Below are positions 51,978-61,206 of a stretch of DNA of 64,000 nt, piece by piece. The first letter of the stretch is position 1. Each line of letters opens with the position of its first letter. The position numbers and the translations under genes were made by a program. The stretch spans positions 2,480,001 to 2,544,000 of the forward strand of contig NZ_CP107772.1 of assembly GCF_036345155.1 (NCBI RefSeq), written 5' to 3'. The DNA comes from Streptomyces sp. NBC_00582. GTDB taxonomy: Bacteria; Actinomycetota; Actinomycetes; Streptomycetales; Streptomycetaceae. The notes beneath the pieces were generated by a model. The model made no database searches. It had not been told where the DNA came from and saw only the letters and a program-made list of their open reading frames with translations.

Positions 51978-52436
51978 TTGAACGCACCCCGCACCACTGA
52001 CGCACACCCCTACCTCCGCGCCGCCACCGCCGGCCTGCGCCACCACGCGCGCGCCCACACCTCGCACGGCGCCCCTGCCGACCGGCTGCATCTGGACACG
52101 CTGCACGCCCACCTCACCGCCGCCCACCAACTGCTCGACCAACTGACCGACAGCACCCGGCCCCTTCACCCGGCTGCCGGACGTCATCTGGCCGCCGCTC
52201 ACCTGCGGTTGTGGCAGGCCACCGCCGCCGTCCATGACGCCTTCCACACCGTGCCCGCCGACGACGGAGAAGGTTCCGCCGCCGAGGAGTGCCAGCCCGA
52301 GCGTCTGCCAGAGGGCCCATTGGTGCTGACGATCTGCCAGCGGCACCTGGCGGCATCCCACGCGATCCGCCGCAAGACCACCCCCACCGACCTCAGCACC
52401 CCGCTGCACGGCCACACCACCACCTGCACCCAGTAA
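51978..52436 (+). CDS. DUF6238-like small helical protein
   Basis: 152 residues from a TTG. It is His/Ala-rich and helical (LDTLHAHLTAAHQLLDQLTD, AGRHLAAAHLRLWQATAAVH). Layout and position suggest DUF6238, a family on Streptomyces conjugative plasmids; I am not certain. The function is unknown. Confidence 0.55.
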   Translation: MNAPRTTDAHPYLRAATAGLRHHARAHTSHGAPADRLHLDTLHAHLTAAHQLLDQLTDSTRPLHPAAGRHLAAAHLRLWQATAAVHDAFHTVPADDGEGSAAEECQPERLPEGPLVLTICQRHLAASHAIRRKTTPTDLSTPLHGHTTTCTQ

Positions 52437-52461
52437 CCCCCGCTCCACGAAAGGGCACTGC

Positions 52462-53004
52462 ATGCACAAGCTGAAGCGCACCACCTCCACCGCCGTCATC
52501 ATCGCCGCACTCGCCGGCAGCGCCGCGCTCGCGACCGCCTCCCCCGCCGCCGCAGCCGACTACCGGTGCACCACCAGCACCAAGTCGATCGACGACCCGG
52601 CGTACTCGGGCCCGTGGGCCGACAACTGGGACGTCACGGTCCGCCTGTGCGCGAAGCGCTCCGGCTCCACCGTCTACACCTACGCCAAGATCAGCTGGGA
52701 CGGTCCGGTGTACGGCTACGTCGACGACAGCTCCATATTCGACGGCGCGTACTTCAAGCTCCAGGTCAAGAAGTCGCAGGCGGGTACCGACCCGGTGAAG
52801 AAGTCGGCGAACTACTACGGCATCGAGTCGCGGCTGGAGAACAGCGACTCCAACGCCAACTACAACAACAGCTACACCACACCGGTCCTCAGCTACACGA
52901 TCGGCTCCAGCCGCGGACTGGCCGACGGCGAACTGCACCTCGACTGGAACAACGACGGCAGGGGCTACTGGAAGCACCTGTTCAGCGCCTCACCGGCCGT
53001 CTGA
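52462..53004 (+). CDS. Secreted protein of unknown function
   Basis: 180 residues. A Sec signal peptide ends ASPAAAADY. The mature part is Tyr/Ser/Asn-rich and β-like (NWDVTVRLCAKRSGSTVYTY, YGIESRLENSDSNANYNN, GELHLDWNNDGRGYWKHL), with two Cys. Its position inside the transfer operon suggests a surface or channel-lining role. No family is recognised. Confidence 0.65.
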   Translation: MHKLKRTTSTAVIIAALAGSAALATASPAAAADYRCTTSTKSIDDPAYSGPWADNWDVTVRLCAKRSGSTVYTYAKISWDGPVYGYVDDSSIFDGAYFKLQVKKSQAGTDPVKKSANYYGIESRLENSDSNANYNNSYTTPVLSYTIGSSRGLADGELHLDWNNDGRGYWKHLFSASPAV

Positions 53005-53051
53005 GCCACATCCCCCGCAACCAGACGCCGTCACGTGAAAGCCGCTCCGCC

Positions 53052-54566
53052 ATGACCCACCGGCCCGCGCGCCGAGCCCGCCGCGCCTCGGCCTCCCCTC
53101 TGTTCACCCCGCACGGCACCGACCGGGCCAGCCGCAAAGCCGCGCGCCGTCAGCTCGCCGAAGCCGCCGCCAAGGCCCGCGCCGAAGCTACCGCCCACCC
53201 GGACGGCCACGAGGCTGTCGAGCCCGAGATGCCGCCGCCGCTGTTCCCGCCCCGCGGCCGTCCCGGACCCGCCTCCGCCCGCGGCGGGCGACTGAAGCTG
53301 CCGCAGCATCGCATGACCACCGCCACCGCCAGCGGGGCGTATCCCTTCCTCGCCGAGGGCGGCCTGGGCGCCGAGGGCATCTACATCGGCCGTGACGTCC
53401 ACGCCGAGGCGTCGTTCACCTTCGACCCGTTCGCCCTGTACGGGCGCCTCGAAGGGTTCACCAACCCCAACGTCCTGCTCGCCGGAGTGATCGGCCAGGG
53501 CAAGAGCGCGCTAGCCAAGTCCTTCGCCCTGCGCTCCATCGCCCACGGATACCGCGTCTACGTGCCCTGCGACCCGAAGGGCGAATGGACCCCCGTCGCC
53601 TCCGCGCTCGGCGGCACCTCCATCGCCCTGGGCCCCGGCCTGCCTGGCAAACTCAACCCCCTGGACGCCGCCCCACGACCGGCCAGCGTGCCGGAGGCCG
53701 ACTGGGCGGGCGAGATCCGCAAACGCCGACTTCTCCTGCTCGGCTCCCTCGCCCGGACCGTCCTGGGCCGCGATCTGCTGCCGATGGAGCACACCGCGCT
53801 CGACGTCGCCCTCGACGCGGTCGTCGCCCAGGCCGCCGCCGTCCGCCGCACACTCCTGCTGGGCGATATCGCCGCCACCCTCAACAACCCCGACCAGCTC
53901 GACGCCGCCGCCGGGACCATGTCCGGACGGCTCGGCGAGGCCGCCCGCGACCTCGCCCACGCCATGCGAAGGCTCGTCCACGGCGACCTGGCCGGCATGT
54001 TCGACGCCCCCTCCACCGTCGCCTTCGACCCCAGCTCCCCGATGCTGACCATCGACCTGTCCAGGCTCGGCGGCTCCGGCGACGACACCGCCCTCGTCCT
54101 CGCCATGACCTGCGCGAGCGCCTGGATGGAATCCGCCCTCACCGACCCGCACGGCGGCAGGCGCTGGATCGTCTACGACGAAGCCTGGCGCCTGATGCGC
54201 CACCCCGGGCTCCTCCAGCGCATGCAGTCCCAGTGGAAACTCTCCCGCGGCCTGGGCATCGCCAACCTCATGGTGATCCACCGGCTGTCCGACCTGCTCA
54301 CCGCCGGCGACGCCGGCTCCCAGGGCCGCGCGCTCGCCGAGGGCCTCCTGGCCGACTGCTCCACTCGCATCATCTACCGCCAGGAAACCGACCAACTCCA
54401 CGCCGCAGCTGCCCTGCTGGGCCTGACCAGCGTGGAGACTGAGGCCATCGCCCACCTCAACCGCGGGCGCGGACTGTGGCGCGTCGCGGGCCGGAGCTTC
54501 ATCGTTCAACATCAACTCCACCCGCACGAACTGGCGTTGTTTGATACGGACGCCCGTATGCAGTAA
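53052..54566 (+). CDS. VirB4-like transfer ATPase
   Basis: 504 residues from the ATG at 53052. Walker A GVIGQGKSALAK lies at about residues 145-156. Walker B is RRWIVYDEAWRLM near residue 375. IANLMVIHRLSDL follows, with the late motif RIIYRQETDQLHAA. The N-terminal about 90 residues are basic and low-complexity. It is the motor of the channel. No VirD4-type coupling ATPase was found, so that gene lies outside the window, is encoded by the host or is not used. Confidence 0.85.
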   Translation: MTHRPARRARRASASPLFTPHGTDRASRKAARRQLAEAAAKARAEATAHPDGHEAVEPEMPPPLFPPRGRPGPASARGGRLKLPQHRMTTATASGAYPFLAEGGLGAEGIYIGRDVHAEASFTFDPFALYGRLEGFTNPNVLLAGVIGQGKSALAKSFALRSIAHGYRVYVPCDPKGEWTPVASALGGTSIALGPGLPGKLNPLDAAPRPASVPEADWAGEIRKRRLLLLGSLARTVLGRDLLPMEHTALDVALDAVVAQAAAVRRTLLLGDIAATLNNPDQLDAAAGTMSGRLGEAARDLAHAMRRLVHGDLAGMFDAPSTVAFDPSSPMLTIDLSRLGGSGDDTALVLAMTCASAWMESALTDPHGGRRWIVYDEAWRLMRHPGLLQRMQSQWKLSRGLGIANLMVIHRLSDLLTAGDAGSQGRALAEGLLADCSTRIIYRQETDQLHAAAALLGLTSVETEAIAHLNRGRGLWRVAGRSFIVQHQLHPHELALFDTDARMQ

Positions 54567-54615
54567 GCCGCCGCGAAGCGCACCCAAGCCCCCAACCGAA
54601 CGAAAGAAGGCCGCA

Positions 54616-55164
54616 CTGCAGCACCCCGACTTCGAGCTGTACGACAACGTCGGTCGGACCGCCGAACAGATCCACGCCTACCACACACGGTCCGCCACCA
54701 CGGATGACCTGTACCGCTGGGCGAAGCGAGACGCCGAAGGCTTCCGCGCCCAACACCCGTTGTCCGACAAGCCGTTGCCCGTGCCGGACCTGGACCCGTA
54801 CCTGACGGCGTTGGCCGCAGCCAAGACTCCCGCCGAGTTCAGCGCGGTCACCAACGCGCTGCTGGATGCCGTCGAGCCCCTCCTCAACACGGTCGTCGAC
54901 TACCTGGCCGCAGCCGCGCAATGGCGCCGGCAGAACCGCGGCGCCGCCCCCGGCTCCCCGCCCAAGCTGCTGAGGGATGCCGCCAGCCGGATCAAGACCG
55001 CCGTGGCCATGGCCGCCGACGCCGACCTGCAGATCCTGCGCGCCCACTACGACCCGCCCCCGGACCTCGACGCGCTCACCAAGCAGGCCCGCGCAGCCCA
55101 CGACACGCCACCGGCTCCTCCACCGCCCGGGCAGCAGCCAGGTCCGGGTGGGCCACGGCGGTGA
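54616..55164 (+). CDS. Helical module protein A1, CTG start
   Basis: 182 residues. No ATG, GTG or TTG is suitably placed, but CTG at 54616 follows AGAAGG with 5-nt spacing. TAEQIHAYHTRSATTDDLY, then EFSAVTNALLDAVEPLLNTV and LLRDAASRIKTAVAMAADAD, is a helical bundle plan also seen in A2-A5. The end is Pro/Gly-rich. It overlaps A2 (GTGA). The function is unknown. Confidence 0.6.
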   Translation: MQHPDFELYDNVGRTAEQIHAYHTRSATTDDLYRWAKRDAEGFRAQHPLSDKPLPVPDLDPYLTALAAAKTPAEFSAVTNALLDAVEPLLNTVVDYLAAAAQWRRQNRGAAPGSPPKLLRDAASRIKTAVAMAADADLQILRAHYDPPPDLDALTKQARAAHDTPPAPPPPGQQPGPGGPRR

Positions 55165-55640
55165 CCGAAGCATCATCACCGACCGCCGCTGAAACCGGAG
55201 AAACCCACCTGCCACCCCAGCCCGACACCCCTGCCGCCCCGGACTGGGCGGCCGATGCCGTACGTGATCTCACCGACCGGCTGAACGCCGCCCGCTCGTA
55301 CGACGAAGCCGCCGGCCTCCTCGATGAGGTCCTGGAGCCGACCGAGGGACTCCTCGTCGGCCTCGAAGACTTCTTCGAAGCGGCAGCCAAGACGGCCAAG
55401 GCCGCCGAACGCCAGGACGGCTTCGACCTCTACCACGACCTCCAATCGGCCGCGCTCACGCTGCGCCGGCTCGGCGAAGACCTACACGTCGCCGTCGACC
55501 GCATGCATGCCCTCGCCATCCCCCGGCGCCGGAGCTGGCAGGAAGCCGTGGCCGACTACTACGCCACCGCCCCCAGCACTCCCAGCCATTCGGCACCGGC
55601 GCCCCCGCCCGCCGGACCGTCCCCCGGCCGCACCCGCTGA
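55161..55640 (+). CDS. Helical module protein A2
   Basis: 159 residues from the GTG in the GTGA overlap. AADAVRDLTDRLNAARSYDE, then AAGLLDEVLEPTEGLLVGLE and ALTLRRLGEDLHVAVDRMHA. The EPTEGLL segment matches VEPLLNT of A1, so the two are paralogues. Disordered ends. It precedes module B1 by 17 bp. Confidence 0.6.
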   Translation: MTEASSPTAAETGETHLPPQPDTPAAPDWAADAVRDLTDRLNAARSYDEAAGLLDEVLEPTEGLLVGLEDFFEAAAKTAKAAERQDGFDLYHDLQSAALTLRRLGEDLHVAVDRMHALAIPRRRSWQEAVADYYATAPSTPSHSAPAPPPAGPSPGRTR

Positions 55641-55657
55641 CAGCGCCTCAGGAACCC

Positions 55658-56446
55658 ATGACCGCATCCCGCACCGACCTCTCCGCCTTCGCCACCGCCC
55701 TCGCCCAGCACCTGCCTGGGCAGTGGTACCGCAAGTACGAAGGCTTCCCTCCTCCCAAGAACCACCGGCCGGTCGCCGACCGCGTGTGGGACTGCGGTCC
55801 CGCCAACTCGGCCCTCCTGGACTTCCCCGATGCCCCCGTCGCACTCCTCGACGGGCCCGACGACGCACAGCTCTGCGTCACCGAACGCCCCCGCTACCCC
55901 CACCAATACCTGGTCGCCCCACTCGAGCCCGAGGAGTTCAAGCCGCACCACTTCCGCTACGTGGACGAGCCGAACGGCATCGCCGTACCCCACGACCCAG
56001 TCCGTGCCGCCGCCGCGGTCGCACGCCGCGTGCTGCCCCGCTACCACCGGGCCCTGGAGGCGGTCCACCACAACGCCCGCGTCCAGCCCGAGCCGCCGCA
56101 TCGTCCCGCCGCACCAGAGGTCGCCGAGACCCTCACGCTGGTGTGGTACCCGGACGGCGTGGTGGGAGCGCCGTATAGGTCGGTGCCCGAAGACGCCCGC
56201 ATGGTGCTGTACGGCTGCCGTTTCCAGTACAGCCCGCACGAAGCGGCGTTCGTCCTGCCCGCCTCCTACAGCACCAGCGACCGCGCCCTGCTCATCCAGA
56301 GCGCCGTCCGGCTGCTCACCGCCCAAGGCATCGGCGTCAACTTCCGCCACGCCACCCCCGCCTCCGCAGACCCACCGACCCGCCCGCCCACAGCGGCGCT
56401 CGGCACACAGCCGACGGCAGGCACGCCGTCCTCAGCCCGGCGGTAG
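55658..56446 (+). CDS. Module protein B1 (with C-type module at C-terminus)
   Basis: 262 residues. The first half has LPGQWYRK, RVWDCGPAN, PHQYLVAPLE and GIAVPHDPVRAAAAVARRVL, which recur in order in B2 (LPGRWQAG, RIWDSGPLA, NQYLVLPML, GIAVPAHPARAAAAV) and B3 (LPGPWEAT, RLWDSGPLM, QYLVGALLP). The second half (LVWYPDGVVG, AAFVLPASYSTSDRALLIQS, GIGVNFRH) is the C module. No catalytic motif is recognised; the conserved W-D-x-G-P is striking. Confidence 0.65.
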   Translation: MTASRTDLSAFATALAQHLPGQWYRKYEGFPPPKNHRPVADRVWDCGPANSALLDFPDAPVALLDGPDDAQLCVTERPRYPHQYLVAPLEPEEFKPHHFRYVDEPNGIAVPHDPVRAAAAVARRVLPRYHRALEAVHHNARVQPEPPHRPAAPEVAETLTLVWYPDGVVGAPYRSVPEDARMVLYGCRFQYSPHEAAFVLPASYSTSDRALLIQSAVRLLTAQGIGVNFRHATPASADPPTRPPTAALGTQPTAGTPSSARR

Positions 56447-56466
56447 ACACCCCGCACATCCTGGAG

Positions 56467-57003
56467 TTGCCGCTGTCCGATCCTGACCAGCGGATGCTGC
56501 TGCACGACGTGGCCGACCGGCTCAACACCGTGGCCGACCACCTCCCGCTCCCCGACCAGATCCAACCCGATCCGGGGCTGAGCGAAATCCTGGACGACGA
56601 AGTCCGCCACCTGGCCCGCCTACTGGGCTACCTGGCCGGGGAGAGCGCCTTCCGCCACCGAGCCACCGCCCGCTACCCCACCCGGGTCACGGCTACCGTG
56701 CGCCGCACCACGCTGGCGCTCGCCCAAGCTGCCGAGCCCGCCGGCGCCGCGCTCGCCGCCCTCGGCGCCGCCGTCCACCACCTCGGCATGATCGCCGACC
56801 TCACCCACCAAGCCCCTGGTCCCGCCCGCACCCAGGCACTCGCCGCCGCGCACCAGGGCCTCGTGGACCGGCTCGGCGAGAGCCGCACCTGCCTCGCCCG
56901 CGCCGCGAAGCACCTACGTGCCGCCGCCGACACCCGGGCGACACCAGCCATGACCGCGCCGCCCCCGCCGACGGCATCCGCCACCGCATCCCGCACCCGC
57001 TAA
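56467..57003 (+). CDS. Helical module protein A3
   Basis: 178 residues from a TTG at 56467; the ribosome-binding site is weak. LLHDVADRLNTVADHLPLPD, then LARLLGYLAGESAFRHRATA, LALAQAAEPAGAALAALGAA and QGLVDRLGESRTCLARAAKH. It is an Ala-rich helical bundle like A1 and A2. No known domain. Confidence 0.6.
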   Translation: MPLSDPDQRMLLHDVADRLNTVADHLPLPDQIQPDPGLSEILDDEVRHLARLLGYLAGESAFRHRATARYPTRVTATVRRTTLALAQAAEPAGAALAALGAAVHHLGMIADLTHQAPGPARTQALAAAHQGLVDRLGESRTCLARAAKHLRAAADTRATPAMTAPPPPTASATASRTR

Positions 57004-57026
57004 TCCCCCGGAGCTCCCTCATTCCC

Positions 57027-58079
57027 CTGCACACCTCCGCCCGCCGCACAGCCCTCCTGCTCACCGCCGTATCCATCGCGCTGACCGCATCCGCCTGCGC
57101 CATCTCCGGAACCCCCGACGTCGACACACCCGCCACGGCCACCCGCACCGCCTCCGCCACGCCGACCGCCGAGCCGGCGCTGACGAAGAAGGAGGCCCTC
57201 GCCCAGATCGCCCACTACTCCAAGATCAACAACGAGGCCAACGCCGACAACAACCGCAAACTCCTCGACACCATCGAGGACGGCCCGCTGTACGCGATGT
57301 CGGTCGCGGACTACAAGCAGGACGAGGGCCTGCCCAAGGCCGACCGCGAGAAGTACAAGCCGTGGTCGTACAACCTCGCCTCCACCGACGTCTACATCCC
57401 CCGCTTCACCGCCGCCCAGCCCAAGTGGTTCGCCGCCGTCACCTACAGCGGCAAGAACAACAAGTACGCCCGCGTCCTGATCATGGCCGAGCAGCACCAG
57501 ACGCAGCGGTGGGAGATGGTCGCCGCCGTCGACCTCGACGACACCAAGCAGGTCCCGAAGATCGCTCTCGACGCAGACGGCTACGCCACCGCCATCGACG
57601 CGACCTCCACCAAGGCCGTCGCCGCCCCGGCCGACGTGCTGCGTGCCGCCGTGATCGACAACTTCTCAACCGGCGGCGACCTGACCGGCAAGAGAGTCTT
57701 CGCCACGACGAAGACATCGAAGCGGCAGATCAAGGTCCACGACGAGACGATCCACAAGTTCGGCAGCCGCGGCACCACCGAGTTCTCCTCCGCCGTCACC
57801 GAGTTCCCTGACAGCTACGCGCTCAAGACAGCCGATGGCCGTGCCCTCGTGGTCCTCGCGCACACCCACACCCAGCGCGACGCCGTCGCCCACTCCGGGC
57901 TGCAGATCGTGCCGGACAAGGAAGACCGCGCCTGGCTCGGCACCACCCCGAGCCCGTCCTTCACGTACACATTCACCTGCTCCGACGTGGCCACCGTCCC
58001 CACCACGCCGGGCAAGGCGAAGCTGATCGGATACACCTGCCGCCGCACCGACGCCGAGGGCCTGTCCACCTCCGCGTGA
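57027..58079 (+). CDS. Lipoprotein of unknown function, non-standard start
   Basis: About 350 residues. The lipobox region LTASACAIS is clear, so the start must lie near 57021-57027, where only ATT (57021, 7 nt after GGAG) or CTG (57027, 13 nt after) occurs. The mature protein has LTKKEALAQIAHYSKINNEA, RKLLDTIEDGPLYAMS, WFAAVTYSGKNNKYARVLIM and a C-terminal FTYTFTCSDVATVP. It is a membrane-anchored extracytoplasmic protein. The only lipoprotein in this operon; family unknown. Confidence 0.65.
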   Translation: MHTSARRTALLLTAVSIALTASACAISGTPDVDTPATATRTASATPTAEPALTKKEALAQIAHYSKINNEANADNNRKLLDTIEDGPLYAMSVADYKQDEGLPKADREKYKPWSYNLASTDVYIPRFTAAQPKWFAAVTYSGKNNKYARVLIMAEQHQTQRWEMVAAVDLDDTKQVPKIALDADGYATAIDATSTKAVAAPADVLRAAVIDNFSTGGDLTGKRVFATTKTSKRQIKVHDETIHKFGSRGTTEFSSAVTEFPDSYALKTADGRALVVLAHTHTQRDAVAHSGLQIVPDKEDRAWLGTTPSPSFTYTFTCSDVATVPTTPGKAKLIGYTCRRTDAEGLSTSA

Positions 58080-58831
58080 CCACCGCAGCCCGGAGAAGCC
58101 ACGTGGACGAGGAACCACCCTTGCATGTAACCGAGTTCGCCACCGCGCTCGCCGACCGCCTGCCCGGCCGGTGGCAGGCCGGTCCGGCGACAACGCTCAT
58201 CGCCCACGACGCCGCCAGCAACCGCATCTGGGACAGCGGCCCCCTGGCGTACACCGCCTTCGAAGCCGCCGACGTGCAGCGATGCGTGCTCACGTCCCCG
58301 CACGGACTCCAGCTGTACGTCATGCCCCGTCGCCACCGCCCCAACCAGTACCTGGTGCTGCCGATGCTGCCCGCCGGCACCAGCCACGAACACGTCCAGG
58401 GCCTGAAGGATGCCCCGCGCGGCATCGCCGTTCCCGCGCATCCTGCCCGCGCCGCAGCCGCCGTACGCCGCCGCTTCCTGATCGACTACCGTCTCGCGGC
58501 GATGCCGGCGTGGCGCCGCGCGAGTCCCGGCCGCCTGCTGGTGGAGATCCGGTTCGACGCAGAGGCCCGCCCGCGCATCACCTGCACCTACGGCCGTGCC
58601 CTCATCCATCTCCTCGCGTACGGCGGTTTCCTTCTCGACCCCGCCACGGGCGAGTGCCACCAGCCGCAGGACCTCCCGCCTGAGCAGGCCGCACGCCAGC
58701 TCCACCGCAGTGTCGCGCGCCTGGAGAGCCTCGGCTTCACCGTGGCCGTCCGTCCTCCGCACAGCGCGGCACGTACCTCCGACCGGTCCGTGCCGCCACG
58801 GGCCGACCGGCACCCGGGCAGGCGCCGATGA
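58076..58831 (+). CDS. Module protein B2 (with C-type module)
   Basis: 251 residues from the GTG in a GTGA overlap; TTG farther in (LHVTEFATALADRLPGRW) is an alternative. The B domain (TEFATALADRLPGRWQAG, RIWDSGPLAY, GIAVPAHPARAAAAV) is followed by the C module (YGGFLLDPATGECHQPQDLP, RLESLGFTVAVR). It is paralogous to B1 and B3. The order B-C matches B1. Confidence 0.65.
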   Translation: MTTAARRSHVDEEPPLHVTEFATALADRLPGRWQAGPATTLIAHDAASNRIWDSGPLAYTAFEAADVQRCVLTSPHGLQLYVMPRRHRPNQYLVLPMLPAGTSHEHVQGLKDAPRGIAVPAHPARAAAAVRRRFLIDYRLAAMPAWRRASPGRLLVEIRFDAEARPRITCTYGRALIHLLAYGGFLLDPATGECHQPQDLPPEQAARQLHRSVARLESLGFTVAVRPPHSAARTSDRSVPPRADRHPGRRR

Positions 58832-59373
58832 GTCTTGCCGAAGACGCCTTTATCGACGCTCGCCTGGCCTACTGGCAGCGCCACATCACAAGGACGGCCG
58901 CGAGCCTGGTCCCGCCGCAGACCGGTCCGGCACGCGCTGCCCTCGGGCCCGTGCTGGACCAGCTCGTCGCCGTGTACAACCTGGCCTCCGGCCTCGTCGC
59001 CGACCTGCGCCAGTCCGCCGACGGCTCCCTCGCGACCAGCGACGCGGGACGCGACTATCTGGCCCAGCTGGCCGCCGCGCTCGCGCACAGCAACCGTGCC
59101 GCAACTCACCTGAGTACGGCCGTGATGGGCGTTGCTGACATCCACCGGTTCGCTTCCCGCCCCGGTATGGCCGTCCCGGTCGACAGCCAGTTGAGCGTCA
59201 CGCTCGGCCACGCCGCTGCTCTGCGCAGCCTCCAGCGCGCCCTGGAAGCCATCACTAATCCACTCGCTGATGCCCAGCCCGGCCTGGGGCCTGCGTCAGC
59301 CTCAGCTGTCGTCGAGCAGCACCGCCGTGCCGCCGACAGCACTGGCACCCACGCCGTACGCCGCCGCCCCTGA
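58828..59373 (+). CDS. Helical module protein A4
   Basis: 181 residues from the ATG in the ATGA overlap. RLAYWQRHITRTAASLVPPQ, then LDQLVAVYNLASGLVADLRQ, LAQLAAALAHSNRAATHLST and AAALRSLQRALEAITNPLAD, is again an Ala-rich helical bundle. It directly follows B2, the same B-then-A order as B1 and A3. Unknown function. Confidence 0.6.
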   Translation: MSLAEDAFIDARLAYWQRHITRTAASLVPPQTGPARAALGPVLDQLVAVYNLASGLVADLRQSADGSLATSDAGRDYLAQLAAALAHSNRAATHLSTAVMGVADIHRFASRPGMAVPVDSQLSVTLGHAAALRSLQRALEAITNPLADAQPGLGPASASAVVEQHRRAADSTGTHAVRRRP

Positions 59374-59418
59374 AATTCGGGGTCAACCACCCACCGTCCG
59401 AACGTCCTTGGAGAACTC

Positions 59419-59997
59419 CTGGCCACCCGTTCCTTCATCGCCCGCCCCACCGACACCGGGTACGCCGGCGTCTACGTCCACTGGGACGGCTACCCCAGCC
59501 ACCACCTCCCCCTGCTGCTCGGCGCCCACCAGTACCGCTTCGGCGGTGACCTCGACGCCCTGTGCCGGCACCTCATCGACGAGGCGCCCGACGGCTGGTC
59601 CCAGCTGGGCACCGACCTCCTCGACGGCGCCCCCGAAGTGCTGCGCGCCGAACTCGTCGGCCGTGACGAACACCCCAGCAGGAAGCTCGACAACGTCCAC
59701 GTCATCACCGTCGGCGCCGCCGAGCCCGAGCCGTGGACCGTCACCGAGACCTCCCACCGGGGCCTGGACTGGGGGTACATCCTGCACCCGCACGGCATCG
59801 AAGTCATCCCACTCGACGCGGAGGACCGCGGTCCCCTCGTGGCCTGGGACACCAACCCCAAAGCCCGGTTCAGCAACAGCACCCACCGGTGGCGCCCCGG
59901 GCACCCGGTCCCGGCGACCCTGCCGCCCCGCACGACGGCCTCAACTATCACCCCCGCCCCGGCGGCGCCCACCGCCCGGACCGCTCCCCGCCGCTGA
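59419..59997 (+). CDS. Hypothetical protein, CTG start
   Basis: 192 residues. From the previous stop to this point the frame has no ATG, GTG or TTG, while CTG at 59419 lies 5 nt after GGAG. TRSFIARPTDTGYAGVYVHW, LPLLLGAHQYRFGGDLDALC, HLIDEAPDGWSQLG and RGLDWGYILHPHGIEVIP make up a compact αβ domain. The family is one I have seen in Streptomyces without a function. C-terminus Pro/Ala-rich. Confidence 0.65.
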   Translation: MATRSFIARPTDTGYAGVYVHWDGYPSHHLPLLLGAHQYRFGGDLDALCRHLIDEAPDGWSQLGTDLLDGAPEVLRAELVGRDEHPSRKLDNVHVITVGAAEPEPWTVTETSHRGLDWGYILHPHGIEVIPLDAEDRGPLVAWDTNPKARFSNSTHRWRPGHPVPATLPPRTTASTITPAPAAPTARTAPRR

Positions 59998-60037
59998 CGC
60001 AACTCCCCTCACCTGTTTACCTGTCCCGGAGAATTCT

Positions 60038-60811
60038 CTGCCCGCGCCATCCCACGCCAAGATCACGATCGTCATTGCCACCCAGCTCAAGCCCGAGCGG
60101 CTCGGCCACCTGACGGCCATGTACGAAAGCCTCACCCGACAGCAGGTGCCCTGGGAGGCGGTCGTCGCGCTCGACGGCGCCGACCCCGGCCGGCTCCCGG
60201 CCCCGCTCGCCGCCGATGACCGCGTCCGCGTCCTGCCGCTGCCCCGCCCGGTAGGGGCAGCATGCGCCCGCAACCTCGCGCTCAACGAGGTGCGCACCAA
60301 CTACGTCAACTGGGCCGATGACGACGACGAGTTCAGCGACCACGCCATGGCCGTACGGCTGCGCATGCTGGAGTCGACAGGTGTGGGCTGGTGCGCGGGA
60401 TACAGCCAGGACCTTCGCCCGGACGGGTCGACGACGCTGTGGCGGTGCCCGACCCCGCCCGGCCGGCATGAGGCCGGGGACGTGTGGACGTACTGGAAGA
60501 GGCCCGAGGACACCATCCCGATCGGCCCCACCACCATCCTCGCCCAAACCGACCTCGTGCGCGCCGCCCCCATGGGCGGGCTCGTCCAGGGCGAGGACTA
60601 CATCGCCGCCCTCGGCGTCACCGGCCTCGCGCCCGGCATCCTGCTGCCCGTCCCGGTCTACCGGTACCGCAAACACCCCGGCCAGATGACGCGTCAGGAC
60701 TCCTACGACGCCCTGGAGGCGAGTGCTCGGCGGCATGCGTGGAACTTCGGGCGCAGCCTGCGGGCCGCCCTCTCCCGCCTGAAAATGAGCGATGAGAGCG
60801 AGGCGGTCTGA
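60038..60811 (+). CDS. Family 2 glycosyltransferase-like protein, CTG start
   Basis: 257 residues; CTG at 60038 lies 6 nt after GGAG, and no other start codon is nearby in frame. KITIVIATQLKPERLGHLTA and WEAVVALDGADP begin the GT-A fold. RPVGAACARNLALNEV and YVNWADDDDEF (residues 94-99) supply the nucleotide-sugar/metal-binding DxD. A glycosyltransferase in a transfer operon is unusual. It may modify a surface component or DNA; the substrate is unknown. Confidence 0.75.
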   Translation: MPAPSHAKITIVIATQLKPERLGHLTAMYESLTRQQVPWEAVVALDGADPGRLPAPLAADDRVRVLPLPRPVGAACARNLALNEVRTNYVNWADDDDEFSDHAMAVRLRMLESTGVGWCAGYSQDLRPDGSTTLWRCPTPPGRHEAGDVWTYWKRPEDTIPIGPTTILAQTDLVRAAPMGGLVQGEDYIAALGVTGLAPGILLPVPVYRYRKHPGQMTRQDSYDALEASARRHAWNFGRSLRAALSRLKMSDESEAV

Positions 60812-61183
60812 TGCCCGCCTCCACCCAGGCCGCCCTGGACTACCTGGGCCGGCGCCTGGACGAACTCGCCGACGCCTTCCCCACCACGCCCGCGGCCGTC
60901 GACGTGGTCACGCTGACGGACGACATCGCCCTGGAACGCCCGCCTGGAGGACCTGCGCGAGACGCCCGCCTCGCTGCCGGCCGAGACGTACGGGGATGCG
61001 AAGGCCGAGCGTGACGCGCGCATGCTGCCCCTGATCGAGGCATGGATGGCCGACCGCGAGGCGTTCCTGCGCCAGGCCCGAGCCGCCGCCCCGCCCCACC
61101 CGCTCGCCGCACACGACCACGGTGTCCGCGCGCTCCCGCCAGCCCCGCCCACGCCTCCCGGTGCGAGTCCCGCGCGCCGGTGA
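60811..61183 (+). pseudogene. Helical module gene A5 with one-base frameshift
   Basis: The start is the ATG in TGATG. The frame reads STQAALDYLGRRLDELADAF and VDVVTLTDDIALER, then an extra C (near 60942) shifts it. Read in the next frame it continues RLEDLRETPASLPAETYGDA, ERDARMLPLIEAWMADREAF and ends normally at 61183. It looks like a helical protein of about 124 residues. The frameshift may be true or a sequencing error in a run of C. Confidence 0.6.
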
Positions 61184-61206
61184 CCTGAGAAGAAAGACCC
61201 GTACAC

